Notes: generated by a model not told the origin, from the letters alone. Numbered from the stretch's first letter, positions 27,726 to 36,892 are shown. The stretch is 64,000 nt of DNA from UBA4781 sp963674975 (GCA_963674975.1 OY771913.1:806001-870000); one strand, 5' to 3'. Numbers and translations: made by a program.

Positions 27726-28334
27726 ATGGAAAATAAAAGCGACCCTCTCAGGCGTATGCTGGAGAGGATAACTGAATATAACGAAATTGCGCAAATTGGT
27801 GAAATAGCTCGGCGTTATTTTGCCATGAATGCGTTTGATGGTGTGTTAACTATCATTGGTGTACTCATGGGGCACTATGCTGCCGGAGTAGAAGACCCTG
27901 TGATCGTGGTTACCACCGGTCTAACAACATCGGTCGCTATCGGTATTTCCGGGTTGTGGGGTTCATTTTTAACAGAATCCGCCGAACGGAAACGAGAGAT
28001 CGATGCATTGAGCGAAAGCACCCTTACAGATCAAAACGGCAGCAAGATCGGGAAAGCATCCCGTTTTGCTGCAGTTGCTGTGGCGCTGGTAGATGGATTA
28101 TCTCCCTTCTTCGCATCCCTGATCGTACTAATCCCATTCTTCTTTGCAGGGTTCTTCAAAGATATTCACTATATCTATTTTGTCTCCATCGGATTCGCGC
28201 TGCTGGTGCTTTTTGGACTGGGTATGTTCCTCGGTAAGATTTCAAAGCAAAATCTGGTTGTAATGGGCATGAAAACCCTGGCTGCCGGAATTGTTTCTAT
28301 CCTGATCAGCAATCTTCTTGGAACTTCTCATTAG
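27726..28334 (+). CDS. VIT1/CCC1-family transporter-like membrane protein
   Basis: A 202-residue protein with about five transmembrane segments. YFAMNAFDGVLTIIGVLMGH matches the first helix of vacuolar iron transporter relatives, and ESAERKREIDAL is the following cytoplasmic loop. Members move Fe(II) or Mn(II) across membranes. It directly follows the DUF211 gene. The usual long metal-binding cytoplasmic domain is short here, so this is the compact form and the ion is unknown. Confidence 0.8.
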   Translation: MENKSDPLRRMLERITEYNEIAQIGEIARRYFAMNAFDGVLTIIGVLMGHYAAGVEDPVIVVTTGLTTSVAIGISGLWGSFLTESAERKREIDALSESTLTDQNGSKIGKASRFAAVAVALVDGLSPFFASLIVLIPFFFAGFFKDIHYIYFVSIGFALLVLFGLGMFLGKISKQNLVVMGMKTLAAGIVSILISNLLGTSH

Positions 28335-28419
28335 AAGAATATAATTTAATCTCTATAGATAATACAACAAAGAAATATGCCTTAAAATAAGAGCATATTT
28401 CTTTGCATTTGGAGTACAT

Positions 28420-29610
28420 ATGGAAGCAATTGCTTTATCAGATGGGATTTTCTGGATCGGTGTGAACGATACCAACACCAAACTCTTTGAAGGATTGTGG
28501 TCCATCGAAAAAGAGGGAATCTCTTATAACACTTATTTAATAAAAGATGAAAAAAGCGTATTGATCGATCTGTGTAAAGACAGCACCGGCTCGTTATTGA
28601 TGGAAAATATCAAAGCCTGCATCGACCCCAGCCAGCTTACCTACCTGGTCGTAAACCATATGGAACCCGACCACTCCGGGGCGATCAAAGAACTGCTGAA
28701 GATCGCACCGCAGGTAACCATTCTGGGCAGCGAAAAAACGCGCGATATGCTGGAAGCTTTCTTCGGCATCAGCGAGCACGTCCAAATCGTGAGCGACCAG
28801 GAGACCATTCCGCTGGGAAAACATACTCTGCGTTTTCTTTCCACCCCCATGGTGCACTGGCCGGAAACCATCATGACCTATGAAGAAACCAGCGGTATTC
28901 TTTTTTCATGCGATGGATTTGGCGGGTATGGTAAATTGGAACACGGCATCTTCGATGATGAACAGCCCGATCTTGCCTATTATGAACGGGAGTCCCTGCG
29001 CTACTTTTCCAATATCGTATGCGCTTTCAGCAAACCGGTGCTGAAAGCTGCGGAGAAGATCTCCGCTCTTAAAGTGAACATGGTTGCGCCTTCTCATGGT
29101 TTGGTATGGCGCACTGATCCCGGGCGAATTCTAAACCACTATATTGAATGGTCGGGCTACGCAGGCGGGGCATACCCCAAAAAGGTCTGCCTGCTGCACG
29201 GCTCCATGTACGGCATGACCGATCGCACCGTTCCAGGTATAGAGGCAGTTTTGAAAGAAGCGGGAATAGAATTCACTACCATAGATATCACTCAAACCCA
29301 TGTCAGCTACATCCTGCCGGAATTATGGACCAGCGCAGGGGTGATCCTGTGCGCTCCCACCTATGAAGGAGCGCTCTTCCCCACCATGGAATTTATCCTG
29401 GAAATGGCAGAGAAGAAGCGCATGTCTCACAAGAAAGCCATCTACATTGGCAGCTACGGCTGGGGCGGCGGAGCCATGCGCTTTATCAACAAGCAGTGTG
29501 AAACACTGAACTGGGAACTGCTGGGGAAAGCGGATTTCATGGGTCAGGCAGAAGAAGAAGATATCAAGCATATCAAAGAACTTACAAAAGAACTGATCGG
29601 AAAACTTTGA
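28420..29610 (+). CDS. fprA: A-type flavodiiron protein (FprA)
   Basis: A 396-residue soluble enzyme that reduces O2 to water or NO to N2O, protecting anaerobes. The N-terminal metallo-beta-lactamase domain has the diiron ligands NHMEPDHSGAIKELL, MVHWPETIMTYE and SCDGFG, then SHGLVWR. The C-terminal flavodoxin domain begins VCLLHGSMYGMTDRTVPGIE and binds FMN. Length is standard for class A. GGAG lies ahead of the ATG. Its electron donor is not encoded beside it. Its presence supports an anaerobic or microaerophilic host. Confidence 0.95.
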   Translation: MEAIALSDGIFWIGVNDTNTKLFEGLWSIEKEGISYNTYLIKDEKSVLIDLCKDSTGSLLMENIKACIDPSQLTYLVVNHMEPDHSGAIKELLKIAPQVTILGSEKTRDMLEAFFGISEHVQIVSDQETIPLGKHTLRFLSTPMVHWPETIMTYEETSGILFSCDGFGGYGKLEHGIFDDEQPDLAYYERESLRYFSNIVCAFSKPVLKAAEKISALKVNMVAPSHGLVWRTDPGRILNHYIEWSGYAGGAYPKKVCLLHGSMYGMTDRTVPGIEAVLKEAGIEFTTIDITQTHVSYILPELWTSAGVILCAPTYEGALFPTMEFILEMAEKKRMSHKKAIYIGSYGWGGGAMRFINKQCETLNWELLGKADFMGQAEEEDIKHIKELTKELIGKL

Positions 29611-29700
29611 TCCTTCAGGAGCAGGTGTGTCATCTCTTGAAACCATCCAACAGCTTCTACGTATATGAGATAGATTATCTGCAATGGAAAAGGAGTAAAT

Positions 29701-30204
29701 ATGAAAAATCGAAGTGAATTGGCGTGGGGTATCATCCTGATTGCGATCGGGGCATTCCTTCTGGTTACCCGTGTATATCCAGGTGTTTTCAGTTTTCTGG
29801 ATTGGCAATTTTCGATTATCGGCGTAGGCGCGATCTTCCTGCTGGCTGCTATTCTTACAAGAAATGGCGGCTTGGCTATTCCGGGCTGCATTCTCGGCGG
29901 CGTGGGCGCGATCCTGTATTATCAAGATATCACCAACTCATGGGAAACCTGGGCATATGCCTGGACATTGATCCCTGGATTTGTTGGATTGGGAATCCTC
30001 TTGAGCGGTTTGATCGACCGCAGCGGTCCCAGATTTGAAAGCAGCGGTCTGGTGCTCATGGCGATCAGCGCCGCGGGATTCTTCATCTTTGGCGGAACAT
30101 TAGGGTTTGGATGGAGCTATGGAGCATACTGGCCATTATTCATCATCGCTTTGGGTGTGATCATTTTGATCAGTGCGTTGTTCCAACCCAAGAAGAAGGA
30201 ATAA
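29701..30204 (+). CDS. Small LiaF/DUF5668-like membrane protein
   Basis: A 167-residue membrane protein with about five to six hydrophobic helices. The N-terminus ELAWGIILIAIGAFLLVTRV is typical of short LiaF-TM/DUF5668-type proteins. Several Gly-rich membrane segments follow, and the C-terminus is basic. AAGGAG precedes the ATG. It lies 26 bases upstream of the alpha/alpha-toroid gene and may be co-transcribed with it. Function is unknown. Confidence 0.7.
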   Translation: MKNRSELAWGIILIAIGAFLLVTRVYPGVFSFLDWQFSIIGVGAIFLLAAILTRNGGLAIPGCILGGVGAILYYQDITNSWETWAYAWTLIPGFVGLGILLSGLIDRSGPRFESSGLVLMAISAAGFFIFGGTLGFGWSYGAYWPLFIIALGVIILISALFQPKKKE

Positions 30205-30230
30205 AGATTTTACAGGAGAAGGGCAATAAG

Positions 30231-31148
30231 ATGCCATCTCATTTTGAAATCATAATGATGCTTCAGCAGGCGGATACACCTTCGATCCGCCTGCTTGCTT
30301 TAACCAGGTTGAAAGAACTTCCCGATGACCACCCACAGGTGGTGCAGGAGCAGGTACATGTGGCAGTACAGGAACCGGTGTTATCTATTCTTCAAGAGCA
30401 ATTTATAGAAGGCTACTGGATCTGGGATCGCAGACATTATTCTCCGAAATACAAATCGACTCACTGGAGCATGCAGCTCTTGACCGAGCTGGGTCTCTCC
30501 GGAAATCACCCTGCTATGCAAAAAGGCGCGCTGTATATGAACCAGCGCATGCGAAAAAACCTGCATGAGCAGACCGAGCAAGAAGAAAGCGGTTTCGCCT
30601 GTTTCTGGGGAAATTTCCTGCGCTATCAGCTGCACTGCCTATCACCCGAAAATGCAACCATTCAAAATACCATCTCCCTGCTGGTGTGTGAGATAGAACG
30701 CGATGCAGTATGCAAATGGAATTATGAACTGCCCTGTGCCTGGGGAATCATCCGTGCCTTGTGGGGATTGGCAGCCATTCCCGTTGAAAAGCGCACTCCT
30801 GCCGTGCAGCATGCCATCCAGCATGGGCTGGAATTCGTTCTGGAACGTTATTCCCTTATCAATGCGGATTACCCGTACAAAGAAAAGATCCATAAAAGAT
30901 GGTTCTCGTTGAATTTTCCCCTGTTCTACAATGTCGATATTCTTTTTACCCTGCAGGTGCTGCATGAACTGGAAACGCTCGACCATCCATCCGCCCGCAA
31001 AGCGCTGGATTGGCTGGAAAGCAAACAAATGAGAAACGGTAAGTGGCATGGAAGCAGTCCATTTCGAGGACGCACCTGGTCTTTCACAGCCGGAAATGAT
31101 ACAGCGGATACCTGGGCAACCCTGCATGCTTTAACCGTGCTGCAATAA
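30231..31148 (+). CDS. Alpha/alpha-toroid (terpenoid-cyclase-like) protein, unknown function
   Basis: A 305-residue soluble protein. The start at 30231 follows AGGAGAAGG and avoids an out-of-place N-terminal extension that would overlap the previous gene. Repeated helix pairs with Trp/Tyr-rich motifs (GYWIWDRRHYSPKYKSTHW, NYELPCAWGIIRALWGLA, MRNGKWHGSSPFRGRTWSF, TWATLHALTVL) are characteristic of the squalene-cyclase/prenyltransferase toroid fold. The DxDD catalytic motif of true squalene-hopene cyclases is not seen, so it is probably not a cyclase. No partner is known. Confidence 0.7.
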   Translation: MPSHFEIIMMLQQADTPSIRLLALTRLKELPDDHPQVVQEQVHVAVQEPVLSILQEQFIEGYWIWDRRHYSPKYKSTHWSMQLLTELGLSGNHPAMQKGALYMNQRMRKNLHEQTEQEESGFACFWGNFLRYQLHCLSPENATIQNTISLLVCEIERDAVCKWNYELPCAWGIIRALWGLAAIPVEKRTPAVQHAIQHGLEFVLERYSLINADYPYKEKIHKRWFSLNFPLFYNVDILFTLQVLHELETLDHPSARKALDWLESKQMRNGKWHGSSPFRGRTWSFTAGNDTADTWATLHALTVLQ

Positions 31149-31196
31149 GCATCCCGCCTTTTCAATTCTCAATGTTACAATCTGTCTTATCAAGAT

Positions 31197-32282
31197 ATGG
31201 ATAAGACATTTTCCACATCCCATGGAACGATTGCTCTGCCGGCATTCCTACCCGATGCAACCTTTGGGCAGGTACGCGGTCTGGATGCACAGGACCTGGC
31301 AGCCTGCGGTGTGCAGGCAGTGATGATGAATTCCTACCATCTCATGCAGAAACCCGGCACTACCGTGATCAGCTCGTTGGGCAGTTTGCACGCATTCAGC
31401 GGCTGGCAGGGACCTATCTTCACCGATTCGGGGGGATTTCAGGCATATTCCCTCATCCGGCAGAACAGTAATTTTGGAACCTTTTCCGATAATGGCATTT
31501 TATTGAAAGATACCGCCCGTAAAAAGAAGATCGAACTTACTCCCGAAAAGAGCATGCAGATCCAGTGGAAGCTGGGTGCTGACGTGCTTTTCTGTTTGGA
31601 TGACTGCACGCATGTGGATGATGTGGATAGCGAGCAGCTGCTCTCAGTTGACCGCACGGTGCGCTGGGCAAAACGCTGCAAGCAGGAATTTCAAAGCCTG
31701 CAGGAGCAATCTAAAAAAGAAGAGGACAAACAGCGCAAGCTGTTTGCCGTGGTACAGGGCGGCGGTTCCCACAAACATAGAAAATACTGCGCCGATCATT
31801 TGCTGGAGATCGGCTTTGACGGGTATGGATATGGAGGCTGGCCGCTGGATAAAGATGGAAACCTGGTGGAAGACATGGTGAGCTACACGCGCGAACTGAT
31901 CCCTCCTCAATTTCCCATGCATGCACTGGGTATCGGTCATCCATATTACCTGGTGCGAACCTATCAATTGGGCTACCAGCTTTTCGACTGCGCCATGCCC
32001 ACCCGCGATGCCCGCCACGGGCGCCTGTACCGGGTGCGCGGGAATATTTCTACACAAGATTATCAGTGGCTTGAATATATCTATGCGCAAGATGAAAAGC
32101 ACATCCGGGATCAAGAACCCATCGACTCAACCTGCAGCTGCCCTGTCTGCCAGCACTACAGTATGGGCTACATTCATCACCTGCACCAGATCAATGAAAC
32201 ACTTTTCATCCGACTGGCAACCATGCACAACCTGTTTTTCATGACGCGCATCATCCGCCATCTGCGTGGAGAAAACGCATGA
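31197..32282 (+). CDS. tRNA-guanine transglycosylase (Tgt) homologue with altered base-recognition motif
   Basis: A 361-residue TIM-barrel base-exchange enzyme. The catalytic residues are in place: FTDSGGFQAYSL (Asp that binds the base), CLDDCTHVDD, FAVVQGGGSHKHR, and the nucleophile in LFDCAMPTRDARHGRLY. The zinc site is CSCPVCQHY plus a His. The usual GGLAVGE loop that contacts the incoming base reads GYGGWPLDKDG, so the base used may not be ordinary preQ1. The start (ATG 31197) has only a weak ribosome site. It overlaps the next gene by four bases. It may insert queuine, another 7-deazaguanine, or act on another RNA. Confidence 0.85.
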   Translation: MDKTFSTSHGTIALPAFLPDATFGQVRGLDAQDLAACGVQAVMMNSYHLMQKPGTTVISSLGSLHAFSGWQGPIFTDSGGFQAYSLIRQNSNFGTFSDNGILLKDTARKKKIELTPEKSMQIQWKLGADVLFCLDDCTHVDDVDSEQLLSVDRTVRWAKRCKQEFQSLQEQSKKEEDKQRKLFAVVQGGGSHKHRKYCADHLLEIGFDGYGYGGWPLDKDGNLVEDMVSYTRELIPPQFPMHALGIGHPYYLVRTYQLGYQLFDCAMPTRDARHGRLYRVRGNISTQDYQWLEYIYAQDEKHIRDQEPIDSTCSCPVCQHYSMGYIHHLHQINETLFIRLATMHNLFFMTRIIRHLRGENA

Positions 32283-33094
32283 GCTCCCCACCCGATGTAG
32301 AGGAAATCATCAGGCAGGTACTGGGAAAGAAAAAATACAGGCAGCTTGATCCTGATCTGGTGGCATTAATCGCCGAAAACGAGGCAAAAAAACGCCCCAC
32401 GCTCAAAGAAGCGGTCAAAGCCACCACCAACAAGCTGCACCAGGTGGGCTGGGCATATTTTCCAGCACAGCCTGATTACGCAGCCCATCTTAATCAGCTC
32501 AAGCAGCTGCCGCAGGATATGCATGCTGCAGAAAGCAAAGCCTTTTGCACCCGCTTGATGCAGGAGCACGCCTCGACAAGAGAACGTCTTCCCATCCTCG
32601 CGGAGTTCTACCAGACATTATTTCAAGATATTCAACCGGTTCATACCATTCTCGACCTGGCGTGCGGTTTCAATCCACTGGCAGCCGCCTGGATGCCAAT
32701 TGACCGTGCTGCCGCATATCACGCCTGCGATATCTTTCAGGATATGATGATTTTTCTGCAGACTTTCTTTAACCATTTTCAGCTTTCGGGAAAAGCCAGT
32801 ATCTGCAACCTGTTGACAGATAATCCACAGGAAGAAGTTCAGGTCGCGCTACTGTTGAAAACCCTGCCCTGTCTTGAACAGGCGGAAAAAGACAGCGCAC
32901 GGCGCATCCTCACCAATATTCATGCGCAGTTTCTGTTTGTCAGCTACCCGGTGCACAGCATCGGCGGGAGAGAAAAAGGCATGCTGGCACACTACTCCAG
33001 CCAGTTCGAAGCGTTAATGGTTGATCTGGATTGGAGCTATACCAAATTCCTGTTTTCCAGCGAGCTGGTTTACCGGGTTGAAAAAAGGAAATAG
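32279..33094 (+). CDS. ArmA/Rmt-type 16S rRNA (guanine-1405-N7) methyltransferase homologue 1
   Basis: A 271-residue SAM enzyme resembling the Arm family that methylates N7 of G1405 in helix 44 and blocks gentamicin- and kanamycin-type aminoglycosides. Against ArmA I can align KYRQLDPDLV, NKLHQVGWAYF, HASTRERLPIL, the SAM site ILDLACGFNPLAA, YHACDI, VALLLKTLPCLEQ and SYPVHSIGGREKGM. All core motifs are kept. It overlaps the Tgt-like gene by four bases and lies two bases from its paralogue. No mobile element is nearby, so it looks like a resident chromosomal gene. Methylation at G1405 is expected but must be tested. Confidence 0.88.
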   Translation: MSSPPDVEEIIRQVLGKKKYRQLDPDLVALIAENEAKKRPTLKEAVKATTNKLHQVGWAYFPAQPDYAAHLNQLKQLPQDMHAAESKAFCTRLMQEHASTRERLPILAEFYQTLFQDIQPVHTILDLACGFNPLAAAWMPIDRAAAYHACDIFQDMMIFLQTFFNHFQLSGKASICNLLTDNPQEEVQVALLLKTLPCLEQAEKDSARRILTNIHAQFLFVSYPVHSIGGREKGMLAHYSSQFEALMVDLDWSYTKFLFSSELVYRVEKRK

Positions 33095-33096
33095 GA

Positions 33097-33900
33097 ATGC
33101 CATCGAACGAGGAATTTTTACAGAAAATCCTTCAGTCGCGTAAATACCGTGCCCTGCACCTGCCCCCTGAAACCATTCAAGACCTGATCGAACAGGAAAG
33201 CCTGCGCTACTCGGATGCGAAACGTATGCAAGAAAGCGTGCGCCAAAAACTGCACCAGCTCACCGCACTCTACCTGGGCGACCCCGATTACGAGCAAGCC
33301 CTGCAAGAACTGCAAGGTATTCAAGGCAAGGCGGATTTGGAAGCTTTTGCCGGGCGTATGCTGTCTATGCACACCTCCACCCGCGAACGTCTGCCCTACA
33401 TCCATAATTTTTACCAGCACCTTTTTCAAGCGATCGGGACCCCTCAAAGCATCCTTGATCTGGCTTGCGGGCTGAATCCCTTTGCGCTGCCCTGGATGGG
33501 GCTAGATCGCGATACAACTTATATAGCTTATGACATCCATTTACCGCGCGTAAACCTGCTGAACACTTTTTTCAAAAAAACCGGATATGCCAGCGCGCGT
33601 GCAAAACAGCGCGATATTCTGGTAGATCCACCCACCCAGAAAGCGGATGCGGCTTTCTTTTTCAAAGAAGCGCACCGCATGGATCAGCGCCGCAAGGGCA
33701 GCAACCGTTTCCTGTGGGATGCCCTGCATGTCAACAGCCTGCTGGTTTCTCTGCCCACCCGCGACATCGGAAAAACCCACGACCTGCGCGAGCGCATGCG
33801 CAGTCTGATAAATGAAAATATAACGGAAAGAAACTGGAAGGTAGAAGAGGTATCTTTCGAAGATGAGATCGTCTTCTGCATCCATAAAGGAGCAGGATGA
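33097..33900 (+). CDS. ArmA/Rmt-type methyltransferase homologue 2, divergent paralogue
   Basis: A 267-residue paralogue of the preceding gene. It shares the N-terminal helical domain (KYRALHLPPETIQ, QKLHQLTALYLGDPDY), STRERLPYIHNFYQHLF and the SAM site ILDLACGLNPFALPWM with YIAYDI. The later motifs have drifted: LLKTLPCLEQ becomes FFKEAHRMDQ, and SIGGREKGM becomes DIGKTHDLRERM. It may bind SAM but have another target nucleotide, or assist its neighbour. It lies between its paralogue and the RsmF-like gene with gaps of two and one bases, which implies translational coupling. Confidence 0.82.
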   Translation: MPSNEEFLQKILQSRKYRALHLPPETIQDLIEQESLRYSDAKRMQESVRQKLHQLTALYLGDPDYEQALQELQGIQGKADLEAFAGRMLSMHTSTRERLPYIHNFYQHLFQAIGTPQSILDLACGLNPFALPWMGLDRDTTYIAYDIHLPRVNLLNTFFKKTGYASARAKQRDILVDPPTQKADAAFFFKEAHRMDQRRKGSNRFLWDALHVNSLLVSLPTRDIGKTHDLRERMRSLINENITERNWKVEEVSFEDEIVFCIHKGAG

Positions 33901-33901
33901 G

Positions 33902-35365
33902 ATGAGCCCTCTTTCCCCCACCGTTTCCTCCGCATTAGAACGCTTCCGCCCGCTGTTGAGTGGATCAGAATTCCAGCAGTTGATCACCGTACTGGGGCAG
34001 GAACTGCTCCCATCAATTCGTGTGAATCTTCTGAAACATGAGCCGGCTGCCTTTATGCAGAGTTTACAAGAACGCTACGGCTGGAAGCTGACGTCGGTTC
34101 CCTTCTGTAAGAGTGGCTTCAATTTCGATTATCCGGCTGAAGGTATTTCAAAGACCAGCGAACACGGCATGGGGGAATATTACATTCAGGAAAGCGCTTC
34201 CATGCTGCCGGTGGAGCTGTTCGACTTCTCACAGAATTCTTCACCCCTCATTCTGGATATGGCAGCCTCACCCGGTGGGAAAACCACTCACCTGGTCGAC
34301 CGCACCGGAGACCGCGGGCTGGTGATCGCCAATGATGCCAGCAAAGGGCGCATCGCCGCCCTGCGCGTGGTGCTCGCCAAATGGGGCGCGGTAAATCATG
34401 CCATCACCTGCCTGCACGGAGAATACTTCGGCAGCCAGCTTCCCGGCACCTTCGATGCGGTACTGCTGGACGCACCCTGTAGCATGCAGAACCTGTACGA
34501 TACTCCTTCCCATCCATTACGGTCGGTAAGCGCAGGAGAACAGCAGAGCCTGAGCAACCGCCAGTATTTATTACTGCGCAGCGCGCTACAAACGGTCAAG
34601 GTGGGCGGTCAGGTAGTCTATTCCACCTGCACCCTCTCCCCTGAGGAAGATGAGCAGGTGGTGGAGCGGGTTCTGCAGGATTTTGGGGATCAGGTCAGGC
34701 TGGATGATATGTCCGACAGACTGCCAAAGCTTGCTCCCGCCCTGCAGCAGGATGGAGAACACAAATTCTCCCCTCACATGGTCAAAGCAGTGCGGTTGTG
34801 GCCGCACATCTTCGGTACCACCGGCTTTTTCAGCGCCCGCTTCACGAAACTGGAAGAAATACAGCCCTCCGAAACAGAAAGCGCTTTTTCACCCAAAAGA
34901 ACAGCTGCTGGATCAATCCTCCCCCCGCAGGAACAGCAGCAGATTTGTAATTGGATGCAAGATTTTTACGGCTTTGACCTGCAAGCCATCCTGCAAACAC
35001 AGCTGGCAGCCCTCATGGAACTGGCAAACGGCATCTTCCTGGTACCGACCCGTCTATCCAGCGAGTTCGGCGCACTGCCCATTTCCAGCTTCGGCTTGAA
35101 CGCATTTAAACGCATCCCGCAGGGATACCAGATCAGCCACGAACTGGCGGCCCGCTTTGGGCACAGCTTTCGATCGGGATATGTGGTTCTGGATGAAGTG
35201 CAGAAGAACAGCTTTTTAATGCACCAGGATATTTTGGGAACTGCATATAAGGATATTGAAACCGGGGAAACCGTTCTGGTCAGGGATGAACAAAAGAGAG
35301 TACTGGGACGTGCTAAAGTGCTGAGAGACCGTTTGAAAAATCTGCTGCCGCCCCGCCTTTTTTAG
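33902..35365 (+). CDS. rsmF: RsmF/RsmB-type rRNA m5C methyltransferase
   Basis: A 487-residue NOL1/NOP2/Sun-family enzyme. The start is set at 33902 (MSPLSPTVSS), one base after the previous stop. The SAM site is LDMAASPGGKTTHLVDRTG. The two catalytic cysteines are in LLDAPCSMQNL and YSTCTLSPEEDE. The C-terminal half, with a PUA-like end (FRSGYVVLDEVQKNSF to the last helix), and the total length fit RsmF (YebU) better than RsmB. RsmF methylates C1407 of 16S rRNA in E. coli. Its stop codon overlaps that of the convergent rsmE gene. The exact target here is inferred. Confidence 0.88.
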   Translation: MSPLSPTVSSALERFRPLLSGSEFQQLITVLGQELLPSIRVNLLKHEPAAFMQSLQERYGWKLTSVPFCKSGFNFDYPAEGISKTSEHGMGEYYIQESASMLPVELFDFSQNSSPLILDMAASPGGKTTHLVDRTGDRGLVIANDASKGRIAALRVVLAKWGAVNHAITCLHGEYFGSQLPGTFDAVLLDAPCSMQNLYDTPSHPLRSVSAGEQQSLSNRQYLLLRSALQTVKVGGQVVYSTCTLSPEEDEQVVERVLQDFGDQVRLDDMSDRLPKLAPALQQDGEHKFSPHMVKAVRLWPHIFGTTGFFSARFTKLEEIQPSETESAFSPKRTAAGSILPPQEQQQICNWMQDFYGFDLQAILQTQLAALMELANGIFLVPTRLSSEFGALPISSFGLNAFKRIPQGYQISHELAARFGHSFRSGYVVLDEVQKNSFLMHQDILGTAYKDIETGETVLVRDEQKRVLGRAKVLRDRLKNLLPPRLF

Positions 35366-36114
35366 AGTTCCATCTGCCCCAATTCATATAAGATCAATGC
35401 CGGCGCCACGATCGCGGCGGTTTCCATGCGCAGGATGCGCTTGCCCAGAGAAACGGATATCACACCCGCCTTTTCAAACAGCTCCACCTCCTGCTGCGCA
35501 AAGCCGCCTTCCGGACCGATGAAGACAGCCGCACTGCGAATTGCCTTTTGATCCTGCACAGCGCGCAGTACTTCCTGCAGGCTGGTGGTCTGCTCCCCTT
35601 CCCAGGCTGCCAGGCACACATCATTCTCCCGAACACTGCTCTCGATCAATTTCGGAAGAATTGAAATTTCCTGCAGAGTAGGGATCAAAATCCGTCCGCT
35701 CTGTTCAGCCGCTTCGCGCAGGATATCTTCCCAGCGGCTGCGCCTTTTGGCTTCGATCGCTTTCTCGCGCACCAGCGAGTAGCGGGAGAGAAAAGGATGG
35801 ATCGCCGCCACACCCACTTCAACCGCTTTCTGCAGGATCAGCTCGAATTTTTCACGCTGGGTAAGAGAAACGCACAGGGTCAGCTTCACAGTCGGCTCAC
35901 GCTGGGGCTGCTCACGATCGATGATGCGCCCCGCTACCCCATCTTCCGTAAATTCTTCCAGTCGTACGTGGAAAGCATTGCCGCGGTTATCCAGCACTTC
36001 CACTTCCATGCCCTCTTTTAAACGCAGCACATGCTTGATCTGGTGAGCCAGCGGAGCCGGGAAACTCACCTTATCAGAAACAAGATTTTCGGGCGGCAGA
36101 AAAAAACGATGCAT
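35362..36114 (-). CDS. rsmE: 16S rRNA (uracil-1498-N3)-methyltransferase
   Basis: A 250-residue SPOUT-family enzyme that methylates U1498 in the decoding region of the small subunit. It has the PUA-like N-terminal domain (LAHQIKHVLRLKEGMEVEVL) and the SPOUT knot motifs SLTQREKFELILQKAVEVGV, FIGPEGGFAQQEVELF and SLGKRILRMETAAIVAPAL. Length is normal. It converges on rsmF with overlapping stop codons (TTAG read both ways) and is divergent from the transporter gene. Confidence 0.95.
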   Translation of the reverse strand: MHRFFLPPENLVSDKVSFPAPLAHQIKHVLRLKEGMEVEVLDNRGNAFHVRLEEFTEDGVAGRIIDREQPQREPTVKLTLCVSLTQREKFELILQKAVEVGVAAIHPFLSRYSLVREKAIEAKRRSRWEDILREAAEQSGRILIPTLQEISILPKLIESSVRENDVCLAAWEGEQTTSLQEVLRAVQDQKAIRSAAVFIGPEGGFAQQEVELFEKAGVISVSLGKRILRMETAAIVAPALILYELGQMEL

Positions 36115-36172
36115 ACAGGTCCTTTTTAGCTAGCTATTCATTTAAACTAATATACATTATACTAAGCGCGAA

Positions 36173-36892
36173 ATGAATCAGAAGACAAATGAAAACCGCA
36201 GCTACCGCTTTTTTGACCTGGTAATGGCGCTCTTTGTGACCGTGCTCATCACCAGCAATGTGGCTTCTTCCGCCAAGATCGTGGATTGGGGATTCTCGGT
36301 TTTCGGTGTGCGCATGGCTTTTGATGGCGGCACGCTGCTCTTTCCCATCAGCTATATCTTCGGCGATGTGCTGGTTGAAGTATATGGTTTCAAAAAGTCG
36401 CGCCGCGTGATCTGGACCGGTTTCGGCGCGCTGGCGTTGAGCGCACTCACCCTGGGTGTGGTACGCGCACTGCCCGCAGAAGCCGCCTGGCAGCAGCAGA
36501 CCGGTCAGGCTGCTTTTGACGCCGTACTGGGCGGTATGAGCAGCGGCGGTATCGTGATCGCCAGCCTGGTGGCTTACTTTTTTGGAGAGTACAGCAACTC
36601 GGTGGTCATGGCGATCATGAAGGTAAAAATGGAAGGCAAATTCCTGTGGATGCGCACCGTAGCCAGCACCCTGGTGGGAGAAGGAGTGGATTCCCTGATC
36701 TTCACCCTCATTGCCAGCCTGTTTGGGGTTTTCCCGTGGGAAGTTTTTGCCAGCCTGGTGCTGACCAATTACATCTTTAAAGTGCTGGTAGAAGCGGTCT
36801 TCACCCCCATCACTTACAAAATTGTTAATGGATTGAAAAAAGCGGAAAACGAGGATTACTACGACCGCGATACACGCTTCAACCCGTTATGA
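36173..36892 (+). CDS. yhhQ: VUT-family queuosine-precursor transporter (YhhQ-like)
   Basis: A 239-residue inner-membrane protein with about six to seven helices. [40 protein letters not shown] and [20 protein letters not shown] are YhhQ/VUT signatures, with [15 protein letters not shown]. Characterised members import preQ0, preQ1 or queuine. Because a Tgt homologue is encoded 4 kb upstream and no queuosine biosynthesis gene (queC, D, E, F) is seen here, salvage of a 7-deazaguanine is a reasonable inference. It shares six bases with the end of the convergent rsmI gene. Confidence 0.9.
   Translation: MNQKTNENRSYRFFDLVMALFVTVLITSNVASSAKIVDWGFSVFGVRMAFDGGTLLFPISYIFGDVLVEVYGFKKSRRVIWTGFGALALSALTLGVVRALPAEAAWQQQTGQAAFDAVLGGMSSGGIVIASLVAYFFGEYSNSVVMAIMKVKMEGKFLWMRTVASTLVGEGVDSLIFTLIASLFGVFPWEVFASLVLTNYIFKVLVEAVFTPITYKIVNGLKKAENEDYYDRDTRFNPL

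Noticed and set aside
30111..30230. Longer N-terminus for the toroid-fold gene
   Set aside because: It would overlap the preceding membrane-protein gene in another frame; the ATG at 30231 has a good ribosome site.
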